This document shows, piece after piece, positions 43,701-56,600 of a DNA stretch of 64,000 bases. The stretch comes from Cyanophora paradoxa (taxonomy: Eukaryota; Glaucocystophyceae; Cyanophorales; Cyanophoraceae). The translations under genes were made by a program, and so were the position numbers. How positions within the stretch are numbered: the stretch's first letter is position 1; each line of letters starts with the position of its first letter. The notes beneath the pieces were generated by a model. The model was not told the origin of the DNA. It did not search any database and was given only the letters and a program-made list of their open reading frames with translations. The DNA lies in NCBI GenBank assembly GCA_004431415.1, contig QPMI01000531.1, forward strand, positions 62,001 through 126,000, written 5' to 3'.

Positions 43701-46700
43701 CAGCTTGGAGAGCCCGTGGTGGATGCGGTGCAGGTACGCGTCGATGTTCATCGACGTCCACGTCAGCGTCGTCATGCCGGGCTGGATCTTGCGCTCCAGG
43801 TCTTGCAGGTGGGCCTTGAGGAGCGGGGAGAGGACCCAGGGGACCTTGGAGAGGACGCGGTCGTACTCCTTGAGCACGAACTGGAGCTGGTTGTAGTAGC
43901 TCTTGAACTTCTCCTCCTGGAGGAGGACCATCTTGGCGACCTCGGGCACCTCGACGCCCATCCGCTGCAGGCACTTGGTCTCGTGGATGAGCTGCAGGAT
44001 CTCCCGGTCGAAGTTGACGTACAGCTTGCCGTTGTCCGGGTGCCGGATGATGAGCGTCGCCTGCAGGCCGGCCTTGGCCGTCTCGATCGAGCGGCACCAC
44101 GCGTAGTGCCACAGCGTCTCGAACTCGATGAGCGCGCGCGCCACGCGGTTGTACGTGCGGATGATCTTCTTCGACTCCTTGGTCGTCATGATGTTCTTGT
44201 TCGTCTGGAACTTCTTCATCGGCTCCTCGATGCGCCGCAGCAGCTGCCGCGACCAGATGATGTTCCCCGCCACCGGCGGCGCGTTCCTCACCATCGGCGG
44301 GTTGTGCTTGTGCTTCTCGTAGATCTGCGCGCCCCGCATCGTCAGCCGGCGCCCCGCGGCGGCCTGGCGGGGCGGGGCGGCGCGCCTTCTGGACGGTCTC
44401 GAGGTCGAGGCCGTAGTTGTGGAAGATGACCATGTACTTGCTGTCGAGGTCGGCCTTGAGGTTCTCGCGGAGGAGGATCGACTGGAACTTCTTGAGGAGC
44501 GAGAGCGCGTGCTCCGTCGACGTGATGTTCTCGAACGACGAGTTGATGAAGCCCTGGAGGGCCGTCTCCAGCTCGTGGATGTTCATGTTGAACTCCAGGT
44601 AGTCGCGATCGAACTGCGCGGGCGCGCAAGGCGGCCCCCGTCAGCGCGGCGCGGGGGCGGCGGCGGCGGCCGGGGCGGCACCTGGTTCTTGGTGTAGTCG
44701 AGCAGGTCATAGGGCTTCTTCTTGAAGTCGTCGACGATGGTGAAGAAGTTCTTGATAAGCGCGTCCTTCGGGTGGCGCGAGCGGCGATGAGCGGAGGGGC
44801 GGGCCGGGGCGGGGCGGGGCGGGGCGGGCCGGGGCAGGGCAGGGCGGGGCGGGCGCACCATGCCCTCGACCGAGTGCTGGGCCAGCGACGAGAACTGCTG
44901 GATGGTCGAGAACATGTCGATGAGCTTCTGCACACGCTTGCAGAACAGCTCGAACTGCGGCGGGCGGGGGGGCGTCAAGGGCGGGGTCCGGGGCGTCTGG
45001 CGCATGGCAGTACGGGCGGCGCGGGCGGACCTTGCCGAAGATCTGATTCTCCGAGAAGTCAAACTGCTTGCCCTTCGGCTGCGCCAGGAGCTTGTCCTGC
45101 AAGCGGGGACGCGCGGGTCAGCAGGGCCGGGGCGGGGCAGGGCCGGGGCAGGGCCGGGGCGGGGCGGGGCGGGGCGCGCCTTGGTGATGCGGTACTGCTC
45201 CTGGTAGGCCTCGTTGAGCCTGATGCACGACTCGAGGTTGACGATGAGCTTGTTGGAGTCCTGGTCCCAGAGGCGCCCGGGCCCCGTGATGCACTGCTTG
45301 CAGTTCGTGATCATCTGGTTCGTGATCTTCACGAAGAGCGTCGTCATGCGCTCCGTCGTGTTGTAGTACCGCGCGATCGTGTGCATCCTGCACCCCCGCC
45401 GCCGCCGCGTTCAGCCGGCAGCGGGGCGGGGGCGGGGGCGGGAGACGGGGGCGGGGGCGGGGGGCGGACATCTTGACGTTGTTCATGAGGCCGGGGAGGA
45501 TGTCGAGGATGGTGGTCGGGGTGCCCGTGTAGAGCGGCTCGGTGTACTTCTCCAGCGTCGTCAGGTACTTGACGTTGTCCTTCGCCTCGTTCGCCGCGTC
45601 CGTGATCTGGTTGTCCAGCAGCTTCCACCGCTTGATGTGCTTCGACTTCGCCGCCGTCAGCACGCCGATCACGATCTTCGCGTCCTGCAAGGGCGTCCGG
45701 CGTCGGCGCCGCACGCTGGCGAGGCCGGAGCGGGCTGGCGGCGCGGGGAAAGGAGCGGACCTTCTCCTTCAGCTGCTCGGTGAGACTGTTGAACTTGGCC
45801 ATGCGGTTGCGCCAGTACTCGAGCTCCGAGTCCGGGCCGACGTCCTCGGGCTCCTTGCGCGTCTGCTCACTCTCCGCGAGGACACGCTCCACCTGCCGGC
45901 ACCAGTCCTCCAGCACCATCTCAAAGTGTCCCACCAGCTCCGGGTCCGACGCGGCGCGGTTGAAGGCCGCCTGCTTGTTCTCCACATCGTACTTCTTGTC
46001 CGGCTTCCGGAGCTCGATGCCACCCTGCCACGCAGGCGCAGCTAAGCGGGAGAACCGGCGGGGCGCGACGTGCGAGGAAGCACCTGAAGGCTCGTCACCG
46101 CCTCCGTGAGCGTCTCCACGAACTTGTGTACGCCGGTGAGGAACTCCTTGGTGGTGTCCTCGCTAGCGCGGGCCCACCCCTCCTGCTGCCGCAGGAGCGG
46201 GAAGTACAGGTCCGAAAGCAGCACGTGCAAGTTCTCCAGCGGTGCGCCAAGCAGCTCGCCGTAGACCTGTGCCGAACGGCGTGCGCGTGAGCTGGGCGTT
46301 ACGCGCGGCGGAGAGCCGAGGACGCACGAGATCCGTGTCCACTGTGGCGGCATTGACTGCCTTCGAGCCCGTCGCACGCGAGAAATACACTGCCTTCCCG
46401 GTAAGACGCTCATTGTCGCCGGTGGTCAAAAACAGCTCCTTCTTGGCCTGCGGGCGGGCGGGCGGGGCGGTGAGCATGGCGGTCGCACAAAGCTAGGGCT
46501 GCAACGCCCTCGCACCTCGGGGTTCAGGTCGTCGCCCTTGGCCTGGTGGTAGAAGAGGATCTTCTGCGGGCCGTCCGGCTGCAGGAATTGGTTGATGAGG
46601 CCAAGCTGCTTCTCGCCTGCGACGAAGTCCTCGACTTGCGTCGTGTCCAGGCCGAAGGCCTCCACCACCTTCCCGCTGATGTACCGGTGGCGCTGATCAA

Positions 46701-46713
46701 ACGCGAACGCCAT
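31756..46713 (-). CDS. Outer-arm axonemal dynein heavy chain, gamma (DNAH5/8) type
   Basis: About 4,500 residues over some 20 exons, the Met at 46713 and TAG at 31756-31758. It is the motor of the outer dynein arm, driving ciliary beating by ATP hydrolysis. Tail exons: 40.9-46.7 kb ([20 protein letters not shown]; linker near 40.2-42.4 kb). AAA1 at about 40.0 kb: [18 protein letters not shown], Walker [16 protein letters not shown]2 at 39.2 kb: [12 protein letters not shown]3 at 38.15 kb: [12 protein letters not shown]4 at 37.07 kb: [17 protein letters not shown]. The coiled-coil stalk and microtubule-binding part lie at about 35.3-36.4 kb. AAA5-6 and the C-terminal domain follow, ending [18 protein letters not shown] and [11 protein letters not shown], which resembles gamma/DNAH5-DNAH8 chains. 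Introns at 35097, 44385 and 45179 have GC donors. No disrupted motif was seen. The subtype is from memory of family patterns. Confidence 0.93.
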
Positions 46714-47032
46714 CTTGCCGCTGCACTGCAGACTGCGCGATACGGATGTGAGCGGCTTCTACTAGCCAGCTGGGGCGAAGGAGCTGTAATCCGACGCACG
46801 CAGGCCGGCGGCAGCGCCGCTTCGAAGAAAACGCAACGAGGCCCTTCCGCCAACTCTAGGATGCTGAGGGCTACGGTTCTGATTGCTGATAAGCTGGCCT
46901 CTCCGCGGGCGCGTCCTCGACGGCCCAGAGACCAGCGCTGTGGAAGTCAAGAAAAGCGCGAGGGAGATTTGCTGTACCGGTCCCACGCCCCCCGGGTCCG
47001 TTCAAGTCGGGCGCGGCGCGACAGCTGCGACC
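46714..47032. promoter_or_regulatory. Divergent promoter spacer, dynein and RFC1
   Basis: 319 bp separate the starts of the dynein gene (46713, leftward) and RFC1 (47033, rightward). Composition is more balanced than in the exons. Both promoters must lie here or overlap the first introns. No known element is obvious. Confidence 0.5.
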
Positions 47033-50000
47033 ATGTCGGTGCGTTCTCCGAGTGGTCTGGAAGTGGCCGAGCGCGGTCCCGGGACGCCGCTCGGCTGACG
47101 CCGTGTACGCGCACGCAGCAAAAGACCGCGGACATCAGGAGTTTCTTCGGAGGCGGCGCTCCGAAGAAGAAGGAAGTGCGCACAGCCGCGTGGCGACGCT
47201 CCCGCCAAGCTGCACGCTGACCTCGGACCGCTCGTGCACCGTGCGCAACGCAGAGCTCGCAAGGATCGCAGAAGGACGAGGACGATACGAAGAAGAAGCC
47301 AACCTCGAAGGCGGCAAAGAAGGCGGACGGTGCGCGTGACCCGCGCGTTCAAATTCTGGCGCGTCGCGCCTGAGCGCCGGTACAGACGAGGCGCCGAAGG
47401 CCAAGGGCAAGAAGGCGTCCGCGAGCGATGACAAGTGCGCTATCGCGCGTGTCCGCCTTAGCTACGGCGCCTGGCCGGCGCCCCGGCGCCCTGACGCTCG
47501 TTCCTCTCCCGCGCAGGCCCAAGGGCGCCAAGAAGCGGCTCTCGAAGGTGGAGTTCATACCAAACGACGCAGAAGAAGATGAAGAAGAGGTGAAAGAGGA
47601 GAAGAAGCCGGCGGGGAAGAAGACGACACCGAAGAAGGCGGCGCCAGCGAGCGCCGAGAAGAAGAAGCGCAAGGCGAAGGACGAGGAGGAGGAGGAGGAG
47701 GAGGAAGAGGAGGAGCAGCCGAAGCGGCGGAGGCTAAAGAAGAAGCCGGCGGAAGAGGACGAGGAAGAGGAGGAGAAGCCGGTGCCGGAGACGCCGCTGG
47801 CGGGGGCCGCGGGGGCGCGCCCCAGCGCGGCCTCTTCCTCCTCGAAGGCGGTGCCGGAGACGCCGGAGTGCAAGCCCGAGCCGAAGAAGGTCGCCTCGAA
47901 GTACTTCGCCGCCCCCCCGCCCGCCGCCTCCTCCGGGCCCTCCGTCCGCGCCGACGAGGTGCGCGCCCGCCCGGCCCGCCCCCCCGCTCCCGCCCCGCTC
48001 AGCGGCGCGCAGGCGAACTTCGGCGCGATGTTCGCCGGCCTGAAGAAGGCGAAGAAGGAGGAGGTGAGGGGCCGGGACGCGGGGCGGCCGCGCGGGGGCG
48101 CCTCACGTGGGCGCGGGGGGGCAGGCCAAGCCGGAGGTCAAGCCCGAGGTGACCGCCCTGGACTCGGACGAGGAGGCCACGCCCGCCGCGAAGGCGCGCG
48201 CCCCGCCCGCCCCGCCCCGCCCCGGCCCTCCCCGGCCCCGGCCCGTCACTGACCGTCCGGGGCCGCGGCGCAGGCGGCGCCGGCCAAGGCAGCGACCCCG
48301 CCGGCAAAGGCCTCGCCCGCCAAGGCGCCGTCCGCGAAGAAGGAGCAGGAGGCCAAGAAGAAGGTCGGCGCCCGCGCGGGGCCGTCGCGCCGCTCCCGCG
48401 CCTCCGCTGACGCGCGCCGGGCAGGAGGAGAAGGCGATCGTGCTGGAGGACAGCGGGGACGAGGCCGCGGCCGCCAAGAAGGAGGCCCCCAAGCCCGTGC
48501 GCCCCGCCCCGCCTGCTCCCCGCTCCCGCTCCCGCCCCATTCTTAGCCGCGCCGTCGCCGCCGCAGGCCGCGTCGGCGCGCAAGCTGCCGGCCTCGTTCG
48601 GGGGCGGCGCGGCGGCCTCGCCGGCGAAGAAGGGCGCGGCGACGAAGCGGGGCAAGGGGGCGGAGGAGGACGAGGGGGACGAGGAGGAGGAGGCCGCCAG
48701 CAAGAAGAAGCCCAAGGCGGAGAAGCAGGAGGAGAAGAAGGCGTCGCCGGCGGCCAAGGGCGCCAGCGAGGGCGAGGGCGAGAAGGAGAAGAAGTGCGCC
48801 CCCGCCGCGCCCCGGCCGCGCCGGCCGCCGGGGGCGAGCGCGGGGGCGGGCGCAGGAAGGGCCCGCCGGCGTGGAAGGGGCGCAAGGAGGCGGTGAACGC
48901 GCCGCCGCCGATGGCGGGGCAGAAGGAGATCCCCGTGGGGGCCCCCAACTGCCTCGCCGGGTGCGCCGGCCCCGCCCCGCCCCCGTCGCTGCGCCCCCTT
49001 AGCCCCGGCGCAGGAAGGCGTTCCTGTTCACGGGGCTGGGGGAGGCCCTCACGCGGACCGAGGCGGAGGACCTGGTCAAGATGTACGGCGGGTGCGCCGG
49101 CCCCGCCCCGCCCCGCCCCGCCGGCCCGGGCGAGCGGCGCGGCGAGACGCGCCGGCGCAGGACGATGAAGAACGACGTCTCGAAGAACCTCCACTACATC
49201 GTCGTCGGCGCCGACCCGGGGCCCTCCAAGATCGACAAGCTCGCCAAGTACCCCACCGTCAAGGCGCGGCCAGCCCCCGCCCGGTCCGGCCCGGCGCGGG
49301 GGCGCCCCTCACGTCCCGCCCCCGCCCGCAGCGCATCGACGAGGACGGCTTCCTTGACCTGATCCGCAACTCGGCGCCCGTGCGCGCTCCAGGCGCGGGG
49401 CCGCCGCCCTGCGCGCCCCGCTGACGCCGCCCCCAGGTCGACGACGAGAAGGCGATCGAGCTGCAGAAGACCGGCGGCAAGGCAACGGCGCGCTCCGCCC
49501 CCGCCCGCCGCGCCCGGCCCCCGCCCGGCTGAGGCGCGCTGCAGAAGGCGAAGACGTCGCCCAAGGGCAAGGCCAAGGGCGGCTACCTCGACATCGGCGC
49601 CGTCGCCTCCTCCTCCTCCTCCTCCGCCGCCGCCGCATCCTCCTCCAAGGCGGCGCGCCCGCCTGCCCGCGCGCCCCGCGCGGCGCACCGCGGCTCACGA
49701 CGGCGGCGGCGCAGGGCTCGCACGCGTATCCGTCGTCGCAGGCCCTGTTGGACACGAAGGTGGCCGAGTCGGGCCTCTGGGTCGACAAGTACAAGCCCAA
49801 GTCCCTCGACGAGGTGCGCGGCCCGCAGGCGGCGCCCCCGCGCCGCCCGCCGGCCGCGCCGAGCTCGAGCCGACGCAGGTCGTCGGCAACGGCGCCGGCG
49901 CCAAGCGCCTGGACACGTGGCTCGCCTCCTGGTGCCGCCCGGCCCCGCCCGCCGCCCCGCCCCGCCCCGCCTGCGCCGCCGAGGCGCTCGGCAGGGAGCA

Positions 50001-52876
50001 CGGCGGGCCCGACACCATCCAGGAGGAGCCGAAGGGGGCGAAGGGCAAGGACAAGGGGGTGGAGATCAAGGGCAAGAGGGCGGTCCTCATCTCCGGCCCG
50101 CCCGGTGCGGCGGGGTCCAGCGCGCGCCCCCCGGGCGGCGGACGACGAGGGCCGGGGGCAGGGATCGGGAAGACGACGGCGGCGGCGCTGGTGTGCCGGC
50201 TGCGCGGCTTCGACGTCGTCGAGCTGAACGCCTCGGACGCGCGCTCCAAGGGCGCCCTCAAGGCGCGTCTACCCCGCCCGCCCCAGCCCCGGCTCGCTCA
50301 TGCGGGGCGGCAGGACCTGGTGCAGCACGCGCTGCGGAACCGGTCGATCAAGGGGTACGCGACGGAGGACCTGGACTCGGGGCGGAGCGTCCAGGCGCGC
50401 GAGCGCCTCGCGCTCATCTTCGACGAGTGCGACGGCATGACCGGCTCCGACCGCGGCGGCATCCAGGCCCGCCGCCCCGCCGTCCCCGCCCCTCCTGCCT
50501 CCGCCGACGCGCGCGGGCCGGCCGGCAGGAGCTCATCCTGTACATTAAGAAGGCCAAGGTCCCCATCATCTGCATCTGCAACGACCGCTCCTCAAAGAAG
50601 GCGCGCCCCGCGGCCCCGCCCCGCCCCGCCCCCGCCGCCTCGCGCCGAGCGCCTCGCAGGTCAAGAGCCTCGCGAACCACTGCGCCGACCTGCGGTTCCA
50701 GAGGTGCGGCGCTGCGGTGGCGCGCCTGCGGGGCCCCGTGCCCTCCCCTCCCCCGGGTGAGGTGGCGGGGCGCGGGGCAGGCCGCCGAAGGACGCGATCG
50801 CGCGGCGGGTGCAGGAGATCGCGCGCCGCGAGGGCCTCTCCATCGACATGAACGCCGCCACCTGCGTCCGCCCCGCCCCCGCCCGCCTCCCCCGCCGCGC
50901 TGTCCCGTTTGTCGACCCGGCCGCCCGCAGATTGCGGAAACCTGCAACAACGACATCCGGCAGGCGCGCCGCCGCCCCGCCGCCCGGCCCTCCCGGCCCT
51001 CCCGGCAGCTGATTTCTCGCGCAGGTTCTCAACAACCTGCAGATGATGCGGCGGAACCGGACGCAGGTGACGTACATGCAGGCCAAGGCGCAGTCGGCGG
51101 CGAACGCCAAGGTGGGGCCGTGCCCCGCCCCCTCCCCGCCCCGCCGCCCCCGCGGGGCGCCGCTGAGGGGGCCGCGGGGCAGGACATCCCCATCTCGCCC
51201 TTCGACGTCGCCCGCGACCTCCTCGACGTGCCCCGCCCCGCGCAGCGCTGCGCTGCGCGCCCCGCCCCCGCCCCGACGCCGCCCCGCCCCGGCCCCGCCG
51301 CAGGCAAACAAGTCGCAGAAGGTCAAGATGGCGGACATGATGTGCGGGCGCCCGGCGCGGGCCCCCGGCGCGCGGCTCTGCTGACGCGGGGGCGGGGGCA
51401 GCAACGCGCACTTCAACGACGCGGACTTCGTGCCGATGCTGATCCAGGAGAACTACGTGAACGTGCAGCGCCCGTGGGCCGCCGCCGGCAAGGGCGACGA
51501 GGTCGCCATGGAGTTCGTCGCCCGCGCCGCCGACTCCTGCTCGTCCGCCCCCCCGCCCCGCCCCCGCCCCTCCCTGCCGCCCCGAGCCGAGGCGGCGGGG
51601 GCAGGGAGGGGGACGTGATGGGGCGGGCGATCCGGCAGCGGCAGCAGTGGCAGCTCTCGCAGGCGCACGCCGTCCTCTCCACCGTCCGCCCCGCCGTCTT
51701 CGCCAGGCGCCCCCGCCCCGCCCCGCCCCGCCCCGCCCCGCGCGGCCTTTCTCGAGCCGCCGCGCAGGGGCGGCCTGCAGCAGACGGCCTGGGGCTCGGG
51801 CATCAAGTTCTCCGACTGGTGCGCGGCCCCCCGCCCCGCCTCGGCGCGGGGCGCGGCGCGGGCCGACGATGCGGGGCCAGGTTCGGGAAGAACTCTTCGG
51901 AGAAGCGGATGCGGCGGCTGGTGAAGGAGATGTCGCTGCACTCGGCGGGGAGGGTGCACGCGGGGCGGGAGGCGCTGCGGCTGGACTGCGTGCCGGTGCT
52001 GCGGGACCGGCTGGTGAAGCCGCTGGCGCGGGAGGGCGGCGAGGCGGTCCCCGGCGTCGTCCGCGACCTCCTCGACCTCGGCCTCACCAAGGCGCGCCGC
52101 CCCGCTCCCGGCGCCCAGCTCCCAGCTCCCAGCGGCCGCCTCACGCGCACGCACGGGGCCCCGCAGGACGACCTCGACGCCGTCATCGAGCTCAACACCG
52201 TCCGCCCCGGCCCCGCCCCGCCCCGGCCCGCCCCTCGCCGGCGTGCGAGCGGGGCGGCGGGTCGCGCAGCTGGGGCCGAGGAAGGAGGACAAGGAGGACC
52301 CGCTGTGGAAGAAGGTCCCGGCGCCCGCCAAGGCCGCCCTCACCCGCGAGTACAACAAGGTCCGCGCGCCGGCGGCGGGGCCGGGCCCTCGGGGGCGATC
52401 AAGCGAGCGGGCGTGCGGGCGGGGCGGGGGGCAGGCGGCATCGTTCGTGCCGCAGCGGGCGAAGGTGACGAGGACGCTTGAGCGGCGGGCGGTGCTGGCC
52501 GAGGACGAGGAGGCCGACCCCGAGGTCGTCGACGTCGACTCCGACGGCGCGCCCGCGCCCGCGCCCGCCCCGCCCCGCCCCGCCCCGCCCCGCCCCCGCG
52601 AGCTCCGGCGCAGAGGAGGGGAGCGACGGGGGCGCCCAGTCGGGGAGCGAGGAGGGCGACGGGGCCCCCGACCTCTCCAAGGCGCCCCCGGCCCCTGCGC
52701 ATCGGCGCTGTCGCCCGCGCGAGCGCTCACGGGGGGCGGGGCGGGCGCAGGTGAAGGGCGTCCGCGTAAAGGCCGGCGGCGCCGCCAAGACCTCGCCCGG
52801 CAAGGGCGCGGCCAAGGGCGCCAAGGGCGGCGCCAAGGGCGGCGCCTCCTCCGCCGGCAAGAAGGGGAAGAAGTAG
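47033..52876 (+). CDS. RFC1: Replication factor C large subunit
   Basis: The largest subunit of the clamp loader that opens and loads PCNA at primer ends in the nucleus. Exon 1 is only ATG TCG (47033-47038). Exon 2 gives QKTADIRSFFGGG, a PCNA-interacting (PIP-like) motif seen at RFC1 N-termini. A Lys/Glu-rich region follows (47250-48780). A BRCT domain (48.95-49.4 kb) reads AFLFTGLGEALTRTEAEDLV, HYIVVGADPGPSKIDKLAKY and EDGFLDLIR. The AAA+ part: LWVDKYKPKSLDE, Walker A SGPPG|GIGKTT split by an intron at about 50102-50160, FDVVELNASDARSKGALK, Walker B LALIFDECDGMTGSDRGG, VPIICICNDRSSKK, LANHCADLRFQ, IAETCNNDIRQ, QMMRRN and ISPFDVARDLLD. The RFC1 C-terminal domain includes FVPMLIQENYVNVQP-like sequence at 51.43 kb. 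A Lys/Gly/Ala tail precedes TAG at 52874. GC-AG donors occur at 49264, 50263, 50601, 50964 and 52092. Confidence 0.93.
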
Positions 52877-53639
52877 GGGGCAGCGTCTCGTTAGTGTCGT
52901 TCTCGCGAAAGTTACTCACGTTAGTCCTACGGTACCCGGTCATTGTGCATCGATATCGTGAATTCAAAGGCATATCCAGTCCACGGGGGCTCGGGGTGGA
53001 AGGGGCCACTGGGCCAGGCAATTGAACGCGCGCTAGCGCTAGACCATCGAACTCTAGGAACTTCGGAATTCATGATCAATGCGAGTCAGAGAGCCCCCAG
53101 TGCCTCGCAGCTAGCGCTGCCTTGGAATTCGAACTGGTGCCCGTTCACGGTTGACCGAGTTCGATCAACAAATTCAGAGATGCATATGCGTGCACGTGAA
53201 TCAAATGCGCTGAATTGTCCACACTGTGACACCATTTTGAACAACACTGTGACAACCGCGTACACTGCCATTGAATTCGACTGCATTAAGTTGAAGGAAA
53301 AACAAAAAGCTCGCTACAATCGCTGACCAAGTTAAAAATCAGATTCAAATGCGAAGGGCCCGAAATTCTGCATGATACAATTTCGTCACACTAAAGCTGC
53401 TGTGCATGCACACTCACAATTGCAAGTGCAAATTACTTAGCTATAGCTAAAAATAATCATACATAGTCACACTGTGCCAGGAAATACTACATTTGCAAGA
53501 TTAAGACAAATGCTGCAGGAAAATACAAAACGTTCAACGTTGATCATGACTGCATGCGCGACTATAGCTAAGTGAATGTTAAACTCAAGGGCTCGCTGCC
53601 GGAATCTCGCGGCATGCCACGATGGAAGCTCGAGGCCCA
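52877..53639. other. AT-richer intergenic spacer between convergent genes
   Basis: RFC1 ends at 52876 and the NADH dehydrogenase gene ends leftward at 53640. The region is strikingly less GC-rich, with repeated CACACTGTGAC-like words near 53219-53250, TAGCTATAGCTA near 53440 and GAATTC sites. No exon or RNA gene was recognised. Confidence 0.6.
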
Positions 53640-56600
53640 TTACTCGGAGCGCTGGTCCTCGATGCCGAGCTCGGAGATGTCCCTGGGGGCCCCGCGTCAG
53701 CAGGGCCCGCGTGCGCGCGACGCGCCGCGCCGGCGGCGCACCGGCCGAACATCCAGGTGCGGACGAAGTCCTGGATCACCTGCAGGCGGTTGCGCCACGA
53801 GACCTGCGGCCGCCGAACTCGGGCCCGGCCCAGGCGGACCCCGCCCCGCCCGCCCCCCAAGGCTCGCACCTGCTTGGCGATGTAGACGCTGCGCCAGAGG
53901 ATCCAGGAGGGGTACCCGTACAGGTACCCCACCGGCAGCATCGCCTGCCGAGAGGCGCGCGCGCGGGTCGGGGGCGCGGCTGGGCGGCCTCGGGCGGGGC
54001 CGGGGGCGCACGAGGGCGTAGTTCTCGCCGAGGCTCGTGAGCTGCCCGAGGTTCATGAACCAGAACGGCTTCTTCCACACCTCCGCCTCCTCCGCCCCCT
54101 TCGAGATCCTGCGGGGGCCGCCCCGGTCGACGGGGAGCGCCGGCGCCGGCGCGGGGCACGGGGGTCGGGGGTCGGGGGCGGACCGGTTGAAGTTCCTGGC
54201 GAGGTACTGGCCCTCCTGCGCGGCCACCTGCCCCGTCTGCAGCAGCGCCCCGCTCCGCACCGACGCGCAGTCCTGCATACATTCGGGGCCCGGGCGGGTC
54301 GGCAAGGGCCGGGGCCGGGCGGCTCGGGGCGGGGCGGGGCGGACGCCGATGGCGAAGACGTCGTGGCCGAGGCCGATGACGCGCAGGTTGTCGTCCACCT
54401 CCAGGAAGCCGCGCCGCCCCTGCGCCTCCCCCTCCACCTCGGGGTCCAGCTGGCAAGCGAACGTGCTGCCCCGCCCGCGGTCAGCGGGGGCGGAGTCGGA
54501 AGGGGCCCCGGCCGGCGCACTTGGCAGAGGCGCGGAAGGCCTCGACGAGGGGGTTGGGGGCGACGCCGGCGCCCCAGATGCACGTCCCGAAGGGGAGCGT
54601 CCCCGCCTGCACGGCCCCCGTCGCCGGGTCCTTCGTCTCGTACGAGAGCTCGTGCACGTCCACGCGCTTCACCTGCGCCCCCGCCCGCCCGCGCCGTCGG
54701 CCGGCAGCCCCCCGGGCCGGGAGCGGGGCGGGGCGGGCGCACGGCGGTGTTGAGGCGGACGTCGACGCCGAGCTTGCGGTAGCGCTCGAAGGCCACGCCC
54801 CGCAGCTTCTTCTCGAACTGCCGCCCCAGCGTCGGCCGCTCCGCTTCCGCCGGGGCCGAGGGGCGGTGCCGAGGGGCGGGGCGGGCGGGGGGACCTGGGG
54901 CAGGAGCTCGGAGTCGGCCTGGAGCATGACCACCTTCGCGAGGTCCGCCAGCGCTGCCGGCACGCCCCGGCGCGTCGGCGGCAGGCATGGCGGGGCCGGC
55001 GGCGGCGGCGGTCGGGCGGGCGCTCACCCGGGAACTGCCTCTTGAGGTCGTGCTCGTAGAACTGGTCGCGCGGGCCCGTCAGGGCGGCGGGGACGGGGGC
55101 GGGGCAGTTGCAGGGCGGGGCGCACGTCCTGGAGCTCGCCGGCCATCTCGACGCCCGTGGGGCCGCCGCCGACGACGACGGCCGTCACGAGGCGCGCCTT
55201 CTCCTCGAGGGAGACGGTGGGGAGGATCGCCCGCTCCCACGAGCGCAGCAGCTGCTGCCGCACCTTCTCCGCGTCTGCGCCCCGCCCGCCCCGTACGCGT
55301 CAGCGGCGATCGCGAGCGGACGGAAGCTGGAGGGCGGAGGGGAGGGCGAGGGGCGGGGGCCGGGGGCGGGCCCGGGATCTCCTTGAGGAAGATGCAGTTC
55401 TGCTGGACGCCGGGGATGCCGAAGGTGTTCGTCCTCGCCCCGATCGAGACGACGAGGCGGTCGTACTCCACCTCGAACTCGGCGTCCCCCTCCGTCTCGC
55501 TCCCCAGCGCGTCCCGCGCCGTCGGCCGGCACCGCACCAGCTGCCCCCGACTCATGATCAGGCGGCGCCCCCGGCTCGGAGCGCGCGCCGGCGGGGGGGG
55601 GGGGGGGGGGGGGGGGGGGCTCGCCTTGCGGACGGGGTCGACGCTGGTGCAGACTGCCTCGTAGTACGTCGCGTGCGGCTGCGCCTTGTGGATCGGCTCC
55701 ACGATCTGCGGGCGGCCGCGCGCCGCGCGCCTCAGAGGGGCGGCAGGGCCGCGGGCGATCGCGGGGGCGCACGGAGCGGAACTCGACGGAGCCGACGGCG
55801 GTGGCGGGGAGCAGCGGCGTGAACACGAAGCTGGCGGCGGCCGGCGGCCGGTCAGGGGTGGCGGAGGCGTGGGGGAGGGGGCCGGGGCGGGGGCCGGGGC
55901 GCGCTAGTTGCGGGGGGAGATGAGGACGACGTCGGTCGTGGTGGGGTCGAGGTCCTTGGCGATCGCGTGGCCTGCGCGGGCGGCGGCGAGGGCGAGGGCG
56001 TCGCGTCGGCGGGGTGTTCGAGAGGGCGATGGAGGGTGGGCGGACCGCCCCAGCCGGTGCCGAGGATGACGACGCGCTGCTTTTCCCCGCGGAAGACGCG
56101 CGGTCGCTGGCAGATCGGGCACCTGCGCGCGCCCGCCGTCAGCTGCAATCTGAAATTTGCAATTGATCCGAGGCGGCGCGCGCTGGGCGCACTGGCACTG
56201 CGGCTGGGAGACGCCCTTGCGGCCGTACTCGCGGAAATTGTTCACGGCGCCCTGTGCACGGGTGGTCGGCGTCAGCGGCGGTGGGGCGGCCGTACGCGCG
56301 CGTCACGGCGCGTCGATGTCATGATCATGCATATGTCAGGGGAAAGCGCCAGCTCGCCTGCTTGGCGTTGGAGATGGCCTGCTCCTCTTCACTCCTCGAG
56401 GACGTCGACGAGGGCGTCGGCTCGAACCACTCCGCTGACGCCTGCCCCGCCGGAGGCGCGGCCGGCGCCGCGGCCGGGCTGGCGCGGACGGCGAAGGTGC
56501 GGCCGGCGGCCGCGGCCGTGCCGGCAAAGAAGTCGCGGCGGCCGACGGGAGTGTGCGAGGCGCCCTGCAGATTGGCCGCGGCCGCGGCCGCCGTGCGGCG

